Positions 16,531 to 25,437 of a stretch of DNA of 52,880 nt are shown here, one piece after another. A program made the translations under genes and the position numbers. Source of the DNA: an uncultured Clostridia bacterium (GTDB lineage Bacteria > Bacillota > Clostridia > Christensenellales > Borkfalkiaceae); assembly GCA_944328495.1 (NCBI GenBank), contig CALVHR010000014.1, positions 1 through 52,880 of the forward strand. The letters run 5' to 3'. The first letter of the stretch is position 1. Every line of letters starts with the position of its first letter. The notes beneath the pieces are model-generated. The model ran no database searches and was not told the DNA's origin. It was given only the letters and a program-made list of their open reading frames with translations.

Positions 16531-17562
16531 TCAGCGGCACACCCTTCCGCCGTCTCCGCCCCGCAAGAGCGCCTGCACCGAATCGAGATCTGCCTGCATG
16601 AAATCACCGTAATGCGTATATTTGAGTGCCGACGCTGCGGCGGCAAAATCCACGCTCTCCTGCGCCCCCATATTGTGCCGCAGCGCATAAATAAGGGCAC
16701 CCGCAAAGCAATCGCCGACACCGATCCTGTCCACGATATCGCTTATTTCATACATCTTGCTCATGTACGGTTTTGCATCTCCGCGCACGCAAAGGATTCC
16801 GCCCCACGCATTGCGGTCCGCATTTTCGCTGCGGCGCAATCCCGAAGCAATATACGAAATCCCCGGATACGCATCAAACATCTTATCGCACATCTCAACA
16901 AACTGCTCCGCATAGGGCAGTTTGTTTTTCTTTTCGTCCTGCGCATACCCCAAGCAGCGGCGATGATCGTCCACACCTGCAAAAACTACGTCGGCGCGCG
17001 ACAAAAACATCGGAATGACTTCTTCCGCCGTCCTGCCCCAACGCCAGAGTTTGCTGCGATAATTGACATCGAACGAAACGCGTACACCCGCCGCGCGGCA
17101 ATGATCCGCGGCACACAGGCTTTGCGCGCATAGCGCCTCCGTAAGAGCGGGCGTGATGCCGGTCACATGAAACCAGTCGCAATCCGTAAGCGCCTTTTTC
17201 CAATCGATCGAATCTTTTTTCAAACAGGCAAACGCACTGCCGTCGCGATCGTACAAAACTTTGGAAGGGCGCATGTTTGAACCCGTTTCGGTAAAATATA
17301 CGCCCATCCTCCCTTCCGTAAACAGGATTTTGCCCGTACCGACCCCGCAAGCGGCCAGTTCGGCAGCCGCGGTTCGGCCCCAATCATTTTCGGGAAGCGC
17401 AGTGACAAACTCCACGTCATCCCCGAAAAGCGCATTGAGCACCGCCACGTTGGCTTCGGCTCCGCCGAAGGTAACTCGCAATGAAGGCGCCCTGTATAAC
17501 AACTCTTTCCCGGGCGGCGACAGACGCATCATCAATTCACCGAATGCTGTCAGCTTTTTCAT
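16531..17562 (-). CDS. kdgK: PfkB-family sugar kinase, 2-dehydro-3-deoxygluconokinase-like
   Basis: A 343-residue ribokinase-fold kinase. The start ATG at 17562 is chosen over an upstream in-frame codon because AGGGAGG lies six bases before it. FGGAEANVAV (32-41) is the substrate region, and the C-terminal signature DRIGVGDCFAG holds the catalytic base Asp284 (family consensus GAGD, here GVGD). Similarity is best to 2-keto-3-deoxygluconate kinases. With the KDPG-type aldolase and the IlvD dehydratase of the same operon it would complete an Entner-Doudoroff-like lower branch: 2-keto-3-deoxy acid to its phosphate, then pyruvate and a triose phosphate. It is the last gene of the eleven-gene operon. 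The sugar stereochemistry is unknown. Confidence 0.8.
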   Translation of the reverse strand: MKKLTAFGELMMRLSPPGKELLYRAPSLRVTFGGAEANVAVLNALFGDDVEFVTALPENDWGRTAAAELAACGVGTGKILFTEGRMGVYFTETGSNMRPSKVLYDRDGSAFACLKKDSIDWKKALTDCDWFHVTGITPALTEALCAQSLCAADHCRAAGVRVSFDVNYRSKLWRWGRTAEEVIPMFLSRADVVFAGVDDHRRCLGYAQDEKKNKLPYAEQFVEMCDKMFDAYPGISYIASGLRRSENADRNAWGGILCVRGDAKPYMSKMYEISDIVDRIGVGDCFAGALIYALRHNMGAQESVDFAAAASALKYTHYGDFMQADLDSVQALLRGGDGGRVCR

Positions 17563-17588
17563 ACGCTTCCTCCCTTGATCCGTGAGCG

Positions 17589-18845
17589 TCACGACATATA
17601 TTTGTCGCGGAACGCAATCAATGCCTTTTTAAAGCATTCCATCGGCACGCGCGCACTTCCCGCGCCGATCAGCCCGCCGTTGTGATTGAACATCCCGCCG
17701 TGAATTTCGGGCGCGATCCCCGTCTTTAAAACCTTGCGGATATCGATGCCCACGGGCGTAAAATCAAAATCCAGATTGGGCACGGGGTAATTCGGGTTTT
17801 TCGCAATGCTGATCTGCTCCATTTCCCGCGTCAGGTTGATCGCGTCGCGCAGTTTCATGCCGCGCAAGGCGCAGACGATCGGGCTCGCCGCCGCCGCCAT
17901 ACCTCCCAACCCCGCACATTCCACGACACAGCTGTCGCCGATCCACGGAAGCTGATCTTTTTCGGTGTATTTGGATGATGTGTAGCGCCCCTTCATCATC
18001 GGCGCGGGCGCCGTAAACCATTGCCCGGGAAGTCCCGCGACTTTAATGCCGAATTCTTTTGCGTTGCCGCCGAATGCGGTCACCATCGTCGAATATTCGA
18101 TCCCCTCTGCCGAAAGCATTGCCGCCTTGCTCGCGCCCTGACCGTAGCAATGGAAAAACCGCGGCGTCTGCACGACATAATCGACAACTTTCATGATCTG
18201 TTCTTTCGGATAATCGGCACGGAACAGATCGGGAAGAATCTGTTTATCAAACAAAAGATCCGCCGCGGTCTGCCTCGTATGATGCTCGTCGCCCATCTGC
18301 AACGCCTCGGCAAGAATGGGCTTGATCGCAAGCCCCCCGCGCTTTTTCAAAACATCGCGCAGAATCGGGAACAGCTCTTCGCGCATATACCGCAGATTTT
18401 CCGCAATCTCGGGCGAATACAGTCCCCAGCCGCAGAAGCCTCCCTGAAACGGTCCCTCCGCAGGGAATGTCGCCGCTCGCTTGCCCGTACGTCTGTCCTC
18501 GATCACGATCATGGCGACCGATTTCGTGATAATGCCCGTACCGGCGCCGACCGTATTGTGATTGTGCGCGCTGTCCATCTCGATCGCGCCCGATTCCAAA
18601 AGTTTCAACGCCTCTTCTTCGGTCTTTGCCCAACCCTCAAACAACACGCCGCTGACCATGCCGCGCCGGTGCAGCATGCACATATCCCGAAACTCCACCG
18701 GGGGCCCCGAATGCAGGATCATATGATCTTTCAAGCCTTCCACGCACTCCCCCGCAGGCAGTATATCTACCCATACCGGGTCTGCATCGATCACGCAATG
18801 CACCGCCGCATCGTTCGCTCTCTCGATACGTTCTTTGATATCCAT
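17589..18845 (-). CDS. DUF1116 protein (YlbE/AllG-like), subunit partner of FdrA
   Basis: A 418-residue protein of the DUF1116 family, to which E. coli YlbE/AllG belongs. That family works with FdrA/AllF and AllH in oxamate carbamoyltransferase. Visible family features are the N-terminal IKERIERANDAAVHCVIDADPVWVDILPA, HNHNTVGAGTGIIT, EGPFQGGFCGWG, GDEHHTR and the C-terminal HGGMFNHNGGLIGAGSAR. There is no signal peptide or membrane segment. AGGAGG lies ten bases before the ATG, at the end of the 58-residue gene just upstream. Its presence in a sugar-acid operon rather than an allantoin operon suggests a substrate other than oxalurate. Confidence 0.85.
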   Translation of the reverse strand: MDIKERIERANDAAVHCVIDADPVWVDILPAGECVEGLKDHMILHSGPPVEFRDMCMLHRRGMVSGVLFEGWAKTEEEALKLLESGAIEMDSAHNHNTVGAGTGIITKSVAMIVIEDRRTGKRAATFPAEGPFQGGFCGWGLYSPEIAENLRYMREELFPILRDVLKKRGGLAIKPILAEALQMGDEHHTRQTAADLLFDKQILPDLFRADYPKEQIMKVVDYVVQTPRFFHCYGQGASKAAMLSAEGIEYSTMVTAFGGNAKEFGIKVAGLPGQWFTAPAPMMKGRYTSSKYTEKDQLPWIGDSCVVECAGLGGMAAAASPIVCALRGMKLRDAINLTREMEQISIAKNPNYPVPNLDFDFTPVGIDIRKVLKTGIAPEIHGGMFNHNGGLIGAGSARVPMECFKKALIAFRDKYMS

Positions 18846-18859
18846 ATAAGGTCTTCCTC

Positions 18860-19036
18860 CTACATTAAATCATCCAAAATATCCGCAACGTCCTTGTCCG
18901 GTTCCACAGGCGGACGCCAGTCCAACTGCACAGCTTTGGCGCCCTGCGTCGCCACCGCATCGTAAAACGCCGCAAGTCCGATGTTGATCACTCGCAGTTT
19001 TTCTTCTTTGCAAGTCTTTTCGTTTTGCGCATTCAT
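18860..19036 (-). CDS. Small FdrA-associated protein (58 aa), free-standing segment
   Basis: A 58-residue frame. It starts with an ATG that overlaps the fdrA stop codon as ATGA, has AGGAGG eight bases upstream inside the fdrA end, and stops 14 bases before the DUF1116 start. The core reads VINIGLAAFYDAVATQGAKA followed by VQLDWRPP. From memory, a segment of this kind (NVGL-x-F-x-x-L-x-x-QG-x-x-VVQVDWRPPAGG) occurs at the C-terminus of longer FdrA proteins. The FdrA here is 503 residues, shorter than the roughly 555 of E. coli, so a domain usually fused seems to be a separate subunit. The ending EPDKDVADILDDLM matches the usual leucine-rich tail. Function is inferred from position only. Confidence 0.75.
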   Translation of the reverse strand: MNAQNEKTCKEEKLRVINIGLAAFYDAVATQGAKAVQLDWRPPVEPDKDVADILDDLM

Positions 19037-20544
19037 GCACTCAACCTCCTTAAAATCGCCGCGGCAAGACAGGCGCTCTCTTTATTGCTCCCCGTCACAA
19101 TCACACCCGCCGCGCGAAGCTCTTCGGCGATGCGCTTGACATTTTGCGGATCGCCTTCCGCCCCGCAGATATTTGCAATCACCGTAAGCTTTCCGCCCCG
19201 CCTCGAAATTGCCTCACGGCAAAGTTTTGCCGCTTCGTCCGCAGGATGAGCGTGTACCCCCGGGCCCGTGATCACGTCAAACACCGCTACCGCCGTGCGC
19301 TCGTCTTCCAATACTTTTTGCAGTTTGGCATTGCGGAGCGCAGGTTCAAATACGGGATGCGGCGCGCACTGCGTATATTCCTCCGCCCCGAGATCCAGCA
19401 CTGCATGCCCCGCAGTATCCGCATTTCCCTTTTCCGTTCCGGGTACGTTGCCGCAAAACTTCACGAAAGGCAGCTCCTGCTTCCAGTACAGCACGCTCTC
19501 TTCCGCAAACGTTCCGCCGCAATACAGCGCTCGCAGATATTTCTGCTCCTTCCCATACTTTTTACACTCGGTTTCCGCAAGGGCGTCGATCTCGCCTTGT
19601 GTCATGATACTCGCAGCTTTACCGCCCGCAAGGCGCACCGCGATCAGCGCAGCGTCCGCCAAAAATTCCGCATAATGCACGCGGTGCGCAGCAAACATTT
19701 CCTTGTCCGCGCCCAAAAATACGGCTACAACGGGCTTTTTGCACCCGTCCGCACGGGTAAGTACCTTTTCCATGACCTGCCTGTCCGCAACCTTGGAAAC
19801 AAGGACGATCACGTCTGTCTCCTCGTCGTTTTCCAGCTTTTCCAAAGCATGCAACATGGTCAGACCGCCCACTTCGCGGCTCAGATCACGCCCGCCCGTG
19901 CCGATCAGAGAAGACACGCCCGCACCGCAGCGCTCGATGACGCAGGACACTTCCTGTGCGCCGCTCCCCGACGCCCCTATAATTCCGATCCTGCCTTTGC
20001 GCACGACACTCCCCGCGGCGAGCGCCACACCCTTCAATATCCCGACTCCGCAATCAGGTCCCATGACAAGGCGTCCGCATTCGATGCCGAGTTTTTTGAT
20101 CCGCACTTCCTCCTCGATCGGTACGTTATCCGAAAAAATAAATACGTCCAGCCCCTTTCGAATGGCCTTTTCCGCTTCCGCCGCCGCATATTTTCCGGGC
20201 AGCGAGATCTGTACGAGATCGTACGGATCTTCCTGCAGATCGATCTCATCAAGGCTGTGGTAAACGCGATTGTCATCCGCTTTATGGTTCAGACAGTCTT
20301 CCAGGAGCTGCAATGCCCGCTCGGCCGTGTCGCCGTCCTTTGCGGTAACGGCAAGCACCAGATCGTTCGGTCCCGCCGACGACGGCACGGAATAACCGAG
20401 CATATTCAGCACTTCTAAATTGGCGGGCGTCGCCATCTGCGCTTCCGCGTTTTCTGCTCCCGCTTCCGCGACAACCCGTTCTCCGACCGACATCAGGGTC
20501 ACGGAATCAACATAACGGTTGTGCAATATCTTGATTTTTTTCAT
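19033..20544 (-). CDS. fdrA: FdrA-family protein (AllF-like, acyl-CoA-synthetase fold)
   Basis: A 503-residue protein of the FdrA family, related to the alpha subunit of succinyl-CoA synthetase. Visible are KIKILHNRYVDSVTLM at the start, IFSDNVPIEEEVRIK (136-150), LVMGPDCGVGIL (159-170), the Rossmann loop RIGIIGASGSGAQEV (185-199) and a second domain with DVITGPGVHAHPADEAA. In E. coli the homologue AllF, with AllG and AllH, moves a carbamoyl group to phosphate. Here it sits between a flavoprotein gene and the DUF1116 gene with four-base overlaps. By analogy it may phosphorolyse an acyl or carbamoyl compound made from a sugar acid, giving an acyl phosphate for the acetate-kinase-like enzyme at the head of the operon. 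Confidence 0.85.
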   Translation of the reverse strand: MKKIKILHNRYVDSVTLMSVGERVVAEAGAENAEAQMATPANLEVLNMLGYSVPSSAGPNDLVLAVTAKDGDTAERALQLLEDCLNHKADDNRVYHSLDEIDLQEDPYDLVQISLPGKYAAAEAEKAIRKGLDVFIFSDNVPIEEEVRIKKLGIECGRLVMGPDCGVGILKGVALAAGSVVRKGRIGIIGASGSGAQEVSCVIERCGAGVSSLIGTGGRDLSREVGGLTMLHALEKLENDEETDVIVLVSKVADRQVMEKVLTRADGCKKPVVAVFLGADKEMFAAHRVHYAEFLADAALIAVRLAGGKAASIMTQGEIDALAETECKKYGKEQKYLRALYCGGTFAEESVLYWKQELPFVKFCGNVPGTEKGNADTAGHAVLDLGAEEYTQCAPHPVFEPALRNAKLQKVLEDERTAVAVFDVITGPGVHAHPADEAAKLCREAISRRGGKLTVIANICGAEGDPQNVKRIAEELRAAGVIVTGSNKESACLAAAILRRLSA

Positions 20545-22082
20545 ATTCCCTCCGTAAACTCGCGCCGCACCGCTTTGCCCTGCGCGATCACTCTGTATCT
20601 TTTTTCTGCGCGGTTTTCAAAATCACTGCGCCGATGACAGCCGACACTCTCTTCGCGCGCAAGCGCACTCAGTGCCGCAAGGCGCGCAGTCGTCAGTTCA
20701 CCCCGATAACGCAACAAATCTTCTTCGTTTTCTCCGACTTGCAACAACGTCTCTTCGGCATAATCGGCAAGGTCTTTCAACCCTTTTGCATTGCGCACGA
20801 CGCCGAGCGCATCGCCCGCTTTCTCTCGTAAAAGCACCCGATCCGCACCGACACCGCCTGCCGCATTTGTCAAATGCTCGCTCAAAGGCTGTCTGCGTGG
20901 ATTCTGCAAAGCATATTTCGCCGCGCTCTCTCCCGCTGCGGCACCGAACACCAATGTTTCCAGTCCCGCATTCCCGCCGATACGGTTTGCGCCGTGAATG
21001 CCGCCCGCCGCCTCTCCGCAGGCGAACAAGCCCAAAACATTGGTCGCGCAAGAGACATCGATCTTTGCGCCGCCGAGTGTCGTGTGCGGCGCAGGAGCGA
21101 CCTCAAACGGCTCCGACGCAATGTCAATGCCGACATCTTTGTATCGGCGCACATATGATCCGTACACTTCTTCCAGGCGCTTTCTGCCCACGCCGCTCGC
21201 GTCGAACCATACGCCTCCGTGCGGCGTTTGGCGGTGCGCGGCGATCTCTGCATGGATCGCCGCCGCAAGCACGTCTTTTTCCGATCGCTCGTCGCAGAAT
21301 CGTTCCCCGAGACCGTTGCGCAGTACCGCGCCTTCATGAAAAAGAGTCGTGATCATGCCCTTGCCGCGCACGGGCGGCGGCCATACCGCGGCGCATGGCT
21401 CGAATTGAATGAATTCCAGATCGACAAGCTCCGCACCTGCTTCGCTCAACAGTCCGATGCTCTCCCCGTTTTCATGCGGGTTGGTCGTGAACGGAAACAG
21501 TCCTGCAAACCCGCCCCAGGCGCACACAACCGCCGACGCACCGATCAAAACAGTTTTATCCTCCGCTTTTGCAATCGCACCGCAAATTTTACCGTCCTTT
21601 GTGCATAGCCGCAAAGCGCGGCCGCGCAAAATGAGAGTATTCCCGCGGCGATACAGGCGCTCTTCAAGCTTTGCCATAACGGCAACGCCCGCCTCGTTTC
21701 CGACGCTGACCACGCGCGGATAACTGCATCCCACCGCGCGGATGAGCTGAATGCTTCCGTCTGCGTTACGGTTGGGCGCGATCCCCAATTCGGCGAGAAA
21801 ATCAAACGCGGACTGCGCCCCGTTGCAGAGCATGCGCACCAGCGCTTTATCGTTTTGCAGGCATCCGCTCCTGCGCGTATCCTGATAGAAGCATTCCGCA
21901 CTGTCGCCTGCCGCAAGCGGCACGTTGAAACCGTGAATGAACGGCGAATTGCCTTTATCTGCGCCCAAGACGACCGTATGAAGGCCGCGCGCCGAACATT
22001 CCTCCGCCGCGCGCAGCCCCGCAACGCCCCTGCCTATCACAAGAACATCGCAGCCGATCGTTTCCGCAACAGAAATGCTCAT
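20541..22082 (-). CDS. FAD-binding oxidoreductase, fumarate reductase/L-aspartate oxidase family
   Basis: A 513-residue soluble flavoprotein. Residues 12-26 hold the dinucleotide motif VLVIGRGVAGLRAAE. The capping domain includes VWFDASGVG and EPFEVAPAPHTTLGGAKID, which corresponds to the HxTxGG substrate segment. NVLGLFACGEAAGGIHGANRIGGNAGLETLVFG is the C-terminal FAD motif. The tail SVGCHRRSDFEN matches the helical-domain motif SRGAHYRxDFP with changes, so the substrate probably differs from fumarate or aspartate. No heme- or iron-sulfur-subunit gene is next to it. It overlaps both neighbours by four bases. A role in oxidising a sugar-acid intermediate before the FdrA step is inferred from context. 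Confidence 0.85.
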   Translation of the reverse strand: MSISVAETIGCDVLVIGRGVAGLRAAEECSARGLHTVVLGADKGNSPFIHGFNVPLAAGDSAECFYQDTRRSGCLQNDKALVRMLCNGAQSAFDFLAELGIAPNRNADGSIQLIRAVGCSYPRVVSVGNEAGVAVMAKLEERLYRRGNTLILRGRALRLCTKDGKICGAIAKAEDKTVLIGASAVVCAWGGFAGLFPFTTNPHENGESIGLLSEAGAELVDLEFIQFEPCAAVWPPPVRGKGMITTLFHEGAVLRNGLGERFCDERSEKDVLAAAIHAEIAAHRQTPHGGVWFDASGVGRKRLEEVYGSYVRRYKDVGIDIASEPFEVAPAPHTTLGGAKIDVSCATNVLGLFACGEAAGGIHGANRIGGNAGLETLVFGAAAGESAAKYALQNPRRQPLSEHLTNAAGGVGADRVLLREKAGDALGVVRNAKGLKDLADYAEETLLQVGENEEDLLRYRGELTTARLAALSALAREESVGCHRRSDFENRAEKRYRVIAQGKAVRREFTEGI

Positions 22083-23743
22083 TCCCAGATCCCGCCCTTC
22101 GCCATCGAACCGACGTTTTTGACAAACAGACGCAAAAACCGCGGATATTCATCTTCTTTGAATTTCCAGCTGAATTCTTTTCTGCGCTTTTCCATTTCCG
22201 CTTCCGAAATATTCACGGAAATTTTGCGTGCGAGAATATCGATTTCGATCTCATCTCCGTTTTTGATCAGACCGAGCGGACCTTTGAGCGCCGCTTCGGG
22301 CGAAACATAGCCGACGGAAAGTCCCGACGTGCCGCCCGAAAAACGGCCGTCCGTGATGATCGCACAGGAATTGTATAATTCATGTCTGCCTTTGAGCTCT
22401 TCCTGGAACGTAAATGCCGTTGTACCGAATCTGCCTTTCAACCCCATGAACCGCAAAATGAGCGCATCCCCTTCGTGTACCTTTCCGCCGCGAAGAGCCT
22501 GCAAGCCCTCTTCCAGCGAATCGAACACTTTCGCCTTCCCCTTGAACCGCATCAGCTGTTCGGGAACCGCCGCAATTTTAATGATCGATCCCTCGGGCGC
22601 CAGATTACCGTACAACACGCCGATGCCCGCCTCACGCATGACAGGATTTTCCAGCGTGTGAATCACATCCGCATTGTAACACTTCGCATTTTCCACATTT
22701 TCGCGCAACGTTTTGCCTGTAACGGTAAGCACATTTCCGTCCAGCTTCGGCATCAGGTTTTTCAAAAGCAAAGGCATTCCGCCCGCAAGATCGAAATCTT
22801 TCAATGAATAAGGACCGCTCGGCGCCAAGTGAGACAAAAGCGGGATCTCATTGGAATATTCGTCAAAATATTTCCACCAGGGAAGATCGTATCCTGCCTC
22901 GTGCGCGATCGCGGGAATGTGCAGGATCAGATTGGACGATGCGGCAACTGCCATATCTACCTTGATCGCGTTCTTGATCGCTTCTACCGTCATGACTTTG
23001 CGCGCCGTGATATCTTCTTCCACCAACCGCACGATCTGCTTGCCCGCTTCGTACGAAAGATGACGGATCTGCGAACTCACCGCCGACATGGATGAGTTGC
23101 CGGGAAGAGTCATGCCCAGCGCCTCCGCGATCATGCACATGCTGTTGGCCGTCGTCATCGACGTGCATGCCCCGCAGATACCCCATGAACAGGCGATCAA
23201 ATCGTCGTATTCCTGCGGATCCATTTTTCCGGCCTTCATCGTGCCCACTTTGTCTTGCGCGTGGATATGTACGACTTCTTTGCCACGGCACTGTCCCAAA
23301 GGCATATATCCGCCCGTGACCAAAATCGTCGGGATGTCCAGACGCGCTGCCGCCATCAGGTGACCGGGAACAATGGAATCGCAAGTCGAGAGCATGACCA
23401 TGCCGTCAAAAAAGTTGCCCTCCACCGTTATTTCCACCTGGTCCGCAATGGAATTGCGGCTGGGTATCTCTATGTACCTGGGATCTTTCAATACCATCCC
23501 GTCGCAAATGCCTGTCGTCATGACTTCGACGGGAAGCCCGCCCGCTTCGCGTACGCCCTGCTTAACGCGTTCCGCCAGCTGATTCAGATGAATGTGCCCC
23601 GGGTTATATTCGTTCCAGGAATTCACGATCCCGATCAGAGGACGCTTCAGCTCCTCTTCCGTGTATCCCATACCGCGCATCAAGCCGCGGCGGCATTCCG
23701 ACGCTTCGCCGAATTCCCATTGACTCCGAAGTTGCTTTTTCAT
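22079..23743 (-). CDS. IlvD/Edd-family sugar-acid dehydratase
   Basis: A 554-residue dehydratase of the dihydroxy-acid/sugar-acid type that removes water from an aldonate to give a 2-keto-3-deoxy acid. Family motifs are GICDGM (78-83), LSTCDSIVPG (119-127), SWGICGACTSMTTANSM (186-202) and the C-terminal ITDGRFSGGTSG. Two expected residues differ: the first cluster cysteine (NPCN-type motif) is Gly49 in YNPGHIHL, and the lysine after CD, carbamylated in structures of the family, is Ser123. The remaining Cys121 and Cys193 are present. Its place beside kdgK- and eda-like genes argues for a sugar acid rather than branched-chain amino-acid synthesis. GGAGAGAT precedes the ATG. Confidence 0.85.
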   Translation of the reverse strand: MKKQLRSQWEFGEASECRRGLMRGMGYTEEELKRPLIGIVNSWNEYNPGHIHLNQLAERVKQGVREAGGLPVEVMTTGICDGMVLKDPRYIEIPSRNSIADQVEITVEGNFFDGMVMLSTCDSIVPGHLMAAARLDIPTILVTGGYMPLGQCRGKEVVHIHAQDKVGTMKAGKMDPQEYDDLIACSWGICGACTSMTTANSMCMIAEALGMTLPGNSSMSAVSSQIRHLSYEAGKQIVRLVEEDITARKVMTVEAIKNAIKVDMAVAASSNLILHIPAIAHEAGYDLPWWKYFDEYSNEIPLLSHLAPSGPYSLKDFDLAGGMPLLLKNLMPKLDGNVLTVTGKTLRENVENAKCYNADVIHTLENPVMREAGIGVLYGNLAPEGSIIKIAAVPEQLMRFKGKAKVFDSLEEGLQALRGGKVHEGDALILRFMGLKGRFGTTAFTFQEELKGRHELYNSCAIITDGRFSGGTSGLSVGYVSPEAALKGPLGLIKNGDEIEIDILARKISVNISEAEMEKRRKEFSWKFKEDEYPRFLRLFVKNVGSMAKGGIWE

Positions 23744-23763
23744 TTTTATCTCTCCATACTTTT

Positions 23764-24555
23764 TTATATTTCAAAGTCGAGCATGTAATCGATTGCGCCG
23801 TCGATGGATTGACCGCCGTCGACGGTGAACGTCTGCCCTACGATAAAGGAAGATTTTTCATCGTCTGCCAAAAACAGCATGAGCGGCACGATATCTTCGA
23901 CCTTGCCAAGCCTTCCCGCAGGGATTTTGCGCAAAAATGCATTCATTTCTTTTTGATCGTAACGTGTCGTCGCCTTCGTCATGATAAACCCGGGCGCAAT
24001 GCAATTGACATTGATGCCGTACTTGATCGCTTCCACACCGAGAGCCTTTGTAAACATGATCAGTCCCGCTTTTGCGGCGCAATACGGCAACGTTTTCCTG
24101 CGTACGTATGTGACTAAACCGTGCACGGAACTCACATTGATGATTTTACCGCCTTCTCCGCGCGCGATCATATCTTGCATTGCGATGCGCGAGCAATATG
24201 CCGCCGCGCTCAGATTCAAGCGGATCTGACTGTCCCAATATTCAACCGGCATTTTATCAAAACCGCCCTGCGGCATCTTCAACGCTCCGCCCGCATTATT
24301 GACAAGCACGTCGATCCTGCCGAAATCAGCGATAAAATCGCGGACCATACGCTCACAATCCACACTCTCCGATACATCAGCACGATATACCTGTGCTCGT
24401 GCACCAAGCGCTCGCACTTGCTTTGCGGTCTCTTCCGCGCCGTCCGGCGTTTTGCAATAATTGATGCCTACATCGTACCCCGCTTTTGCAAATCCGATCG
24501 CCGCCGCCGCACCAATCCCGTGCGAAGCTCCTGTGATCAAAACCGTCTTTTTCAT
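23764..24555 (-). CDS. Short-chain dehydrogenase/reductase
   Basis: A 263-residue classical SDR. TGASHGIG (8-15) binds the nucleotide, NNAGG (86-90) is the structural motif, and Ser143, Tyr158 and Lys162 form the catalytic set (VSS, YCAAK). NYCK at the end of the second strand suggests some NADP preference, which is uncertain. It probably oxidises or reduces a hydroxyl/keto group of a sugar acid or a 2-keto-3-deoxy acid, as SDRs do in non-phosphorylating rhamnose and fucose pathways. It lies 20 bases before the dehydratase gene and 12 after the MBL gene. An AAGGAG site fixes the start. Confidence 0.9.
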   Translation of the reverse strand: MKKTVLITGASHGIGAAAAIGFAKAGYDVGINYCKTPDGAEETAKQVRALGARAQVYRADVSESVDCERMVRDFIADFGRIDVLVNNAGGALKMPQGGFDKMPVEYWDSQIRLNLSAAAYCSRIAMQDMIARGEGGKIINVSSVHGLVTYVRRKTLPYCAAKAGLIMFTKALGVEAIKYGINVNCIAPGFIMTKATTRYDQKEMNAFLRKIPAGRLGKVEDIVPLMLFLADDEKSSFIVGQTFTVDGGQSIDGAIDYMLDFEI

Positions 24556-24567
24556 TTTTCTATCTCC

Positions 24568-25437
24568 TTATTTCTCGCTGTCCGCATACTGAAAATGCGC
24601 GTCCACCGTGTACAATGCCAAAAATAAATACTGCGGCATCTTCCCGCCCGTACGACGAATCAACTCTTTCGCCGCCGAAACATTGTCCGTTTCCCCCAAG
24701 CTTCTGAGTATATGGTCATATTCCTCCGTGACAGCATAACAGCGTTCGACCAGTTCCGCACACGCCGCGCGTCCCTGTGCAAATTCGCCCGACACCCGAA
24801 AGTCGTGTCCCGCTACAATACGCTCTGCCCCGACCGAAACTACCCGCTCCAACGTTTCACGATACACACGAAGATCAGTGTACAGCGCGATGCCCTGTGT
24901 GTTTGTGCCGCTTCCCTGCAACGAATCGCCCGTAATCAGTGTGCCGCTCGCCTCGTCCAACCAGCAAACACAATCACTGTCATGTCCCGCCGCAGGCACA
25001 ACTTTCAGTCCGGCAAAACGATCGCCGTCCTGCAAGAGGATGTCCGCCGCAACGCCCTGCAAACCATATGAAGGCGGTGCACTGTACTTAGGATACACGC
25101 TTCGGATACGAATGTTGTATGCGAGCGGATCGGCAAGTTTTACAGCCTGCTTCTGCGTCGCGACGATCCGCATTTTCGGATACAGCTGCCGAAGAAGGTG
25201 ATGTCCTCCGACATGATCGCCGTGCGTATGCGTACACAAAAGATATCGGATGCCCGTTTTCTTTGCACCGAGTTCGTCAAGGGCGGGAAGAATTTCCTCC
25301 CGAACGGTCTTATCATCGGCTCCGCTGTCGATCAAAACAAGTCCTTCTTTTGTCTGCAACAAAGTCACGGCGCTCGTTACCTCGCCAAAAGGCGTTTTCA
25401 AAACATAAATATCGTCGGTTATGGGATTAAATTTCAT
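24568..25437 (-). CDS. Metallo-beta-lactamase-fold hydrolase
   Basis: A 289-residue protein with the zinc motif THTHGDHVGGHH (69-80), VPAAGHDSDC and ITGDSLQG: a dinuclear-metal hydrolase of the MBL superfamily. The start ATG at 25437 is chosen because it overlaps the aldolase stop codon as ATGA; a frame open to 25596 lies inside the aldolase gene. The residues fit a soluble enzyme acting on a lactone, thioester or similar ester. Opening a sugar-acid lactone is a reasonable guess in this operon, but no specific family was recognised. Confidence 0.85.
   Translation of the reverse strand: MKFNPITDDIYVLKTPFGEVTSAVTLLQTKEGLVLIDSGADDKTVREEILPALDELGAKKTGIRYLLCTHTHGDHVGGHHLLRQLYPKMRIVATQKQAVKLADPLAYNIRIRSVYPKYSAPPSYGLQGVAADILLQDGDRFAGLKVVPAAGHDSDCVCWLDEASGTLITGDSLQGSGTNTQGIALYTDLRVYRETLERVVSVGAERIVAGHDFRVSGEFAQGRAACAELVERCYAVTEEYDHILRSLGETDNVSAAKELIRRTGGKMPQYLFLALYTVDAHFQYADSEK

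Noticed and set aside
15624-16721. 365-codon open frame on the minus strand over the AraC gene
   Set aside because: The AraC protein on the other strand has a full helix-turn-helix domain and a promoter; the minus frame has no recognisable motif.
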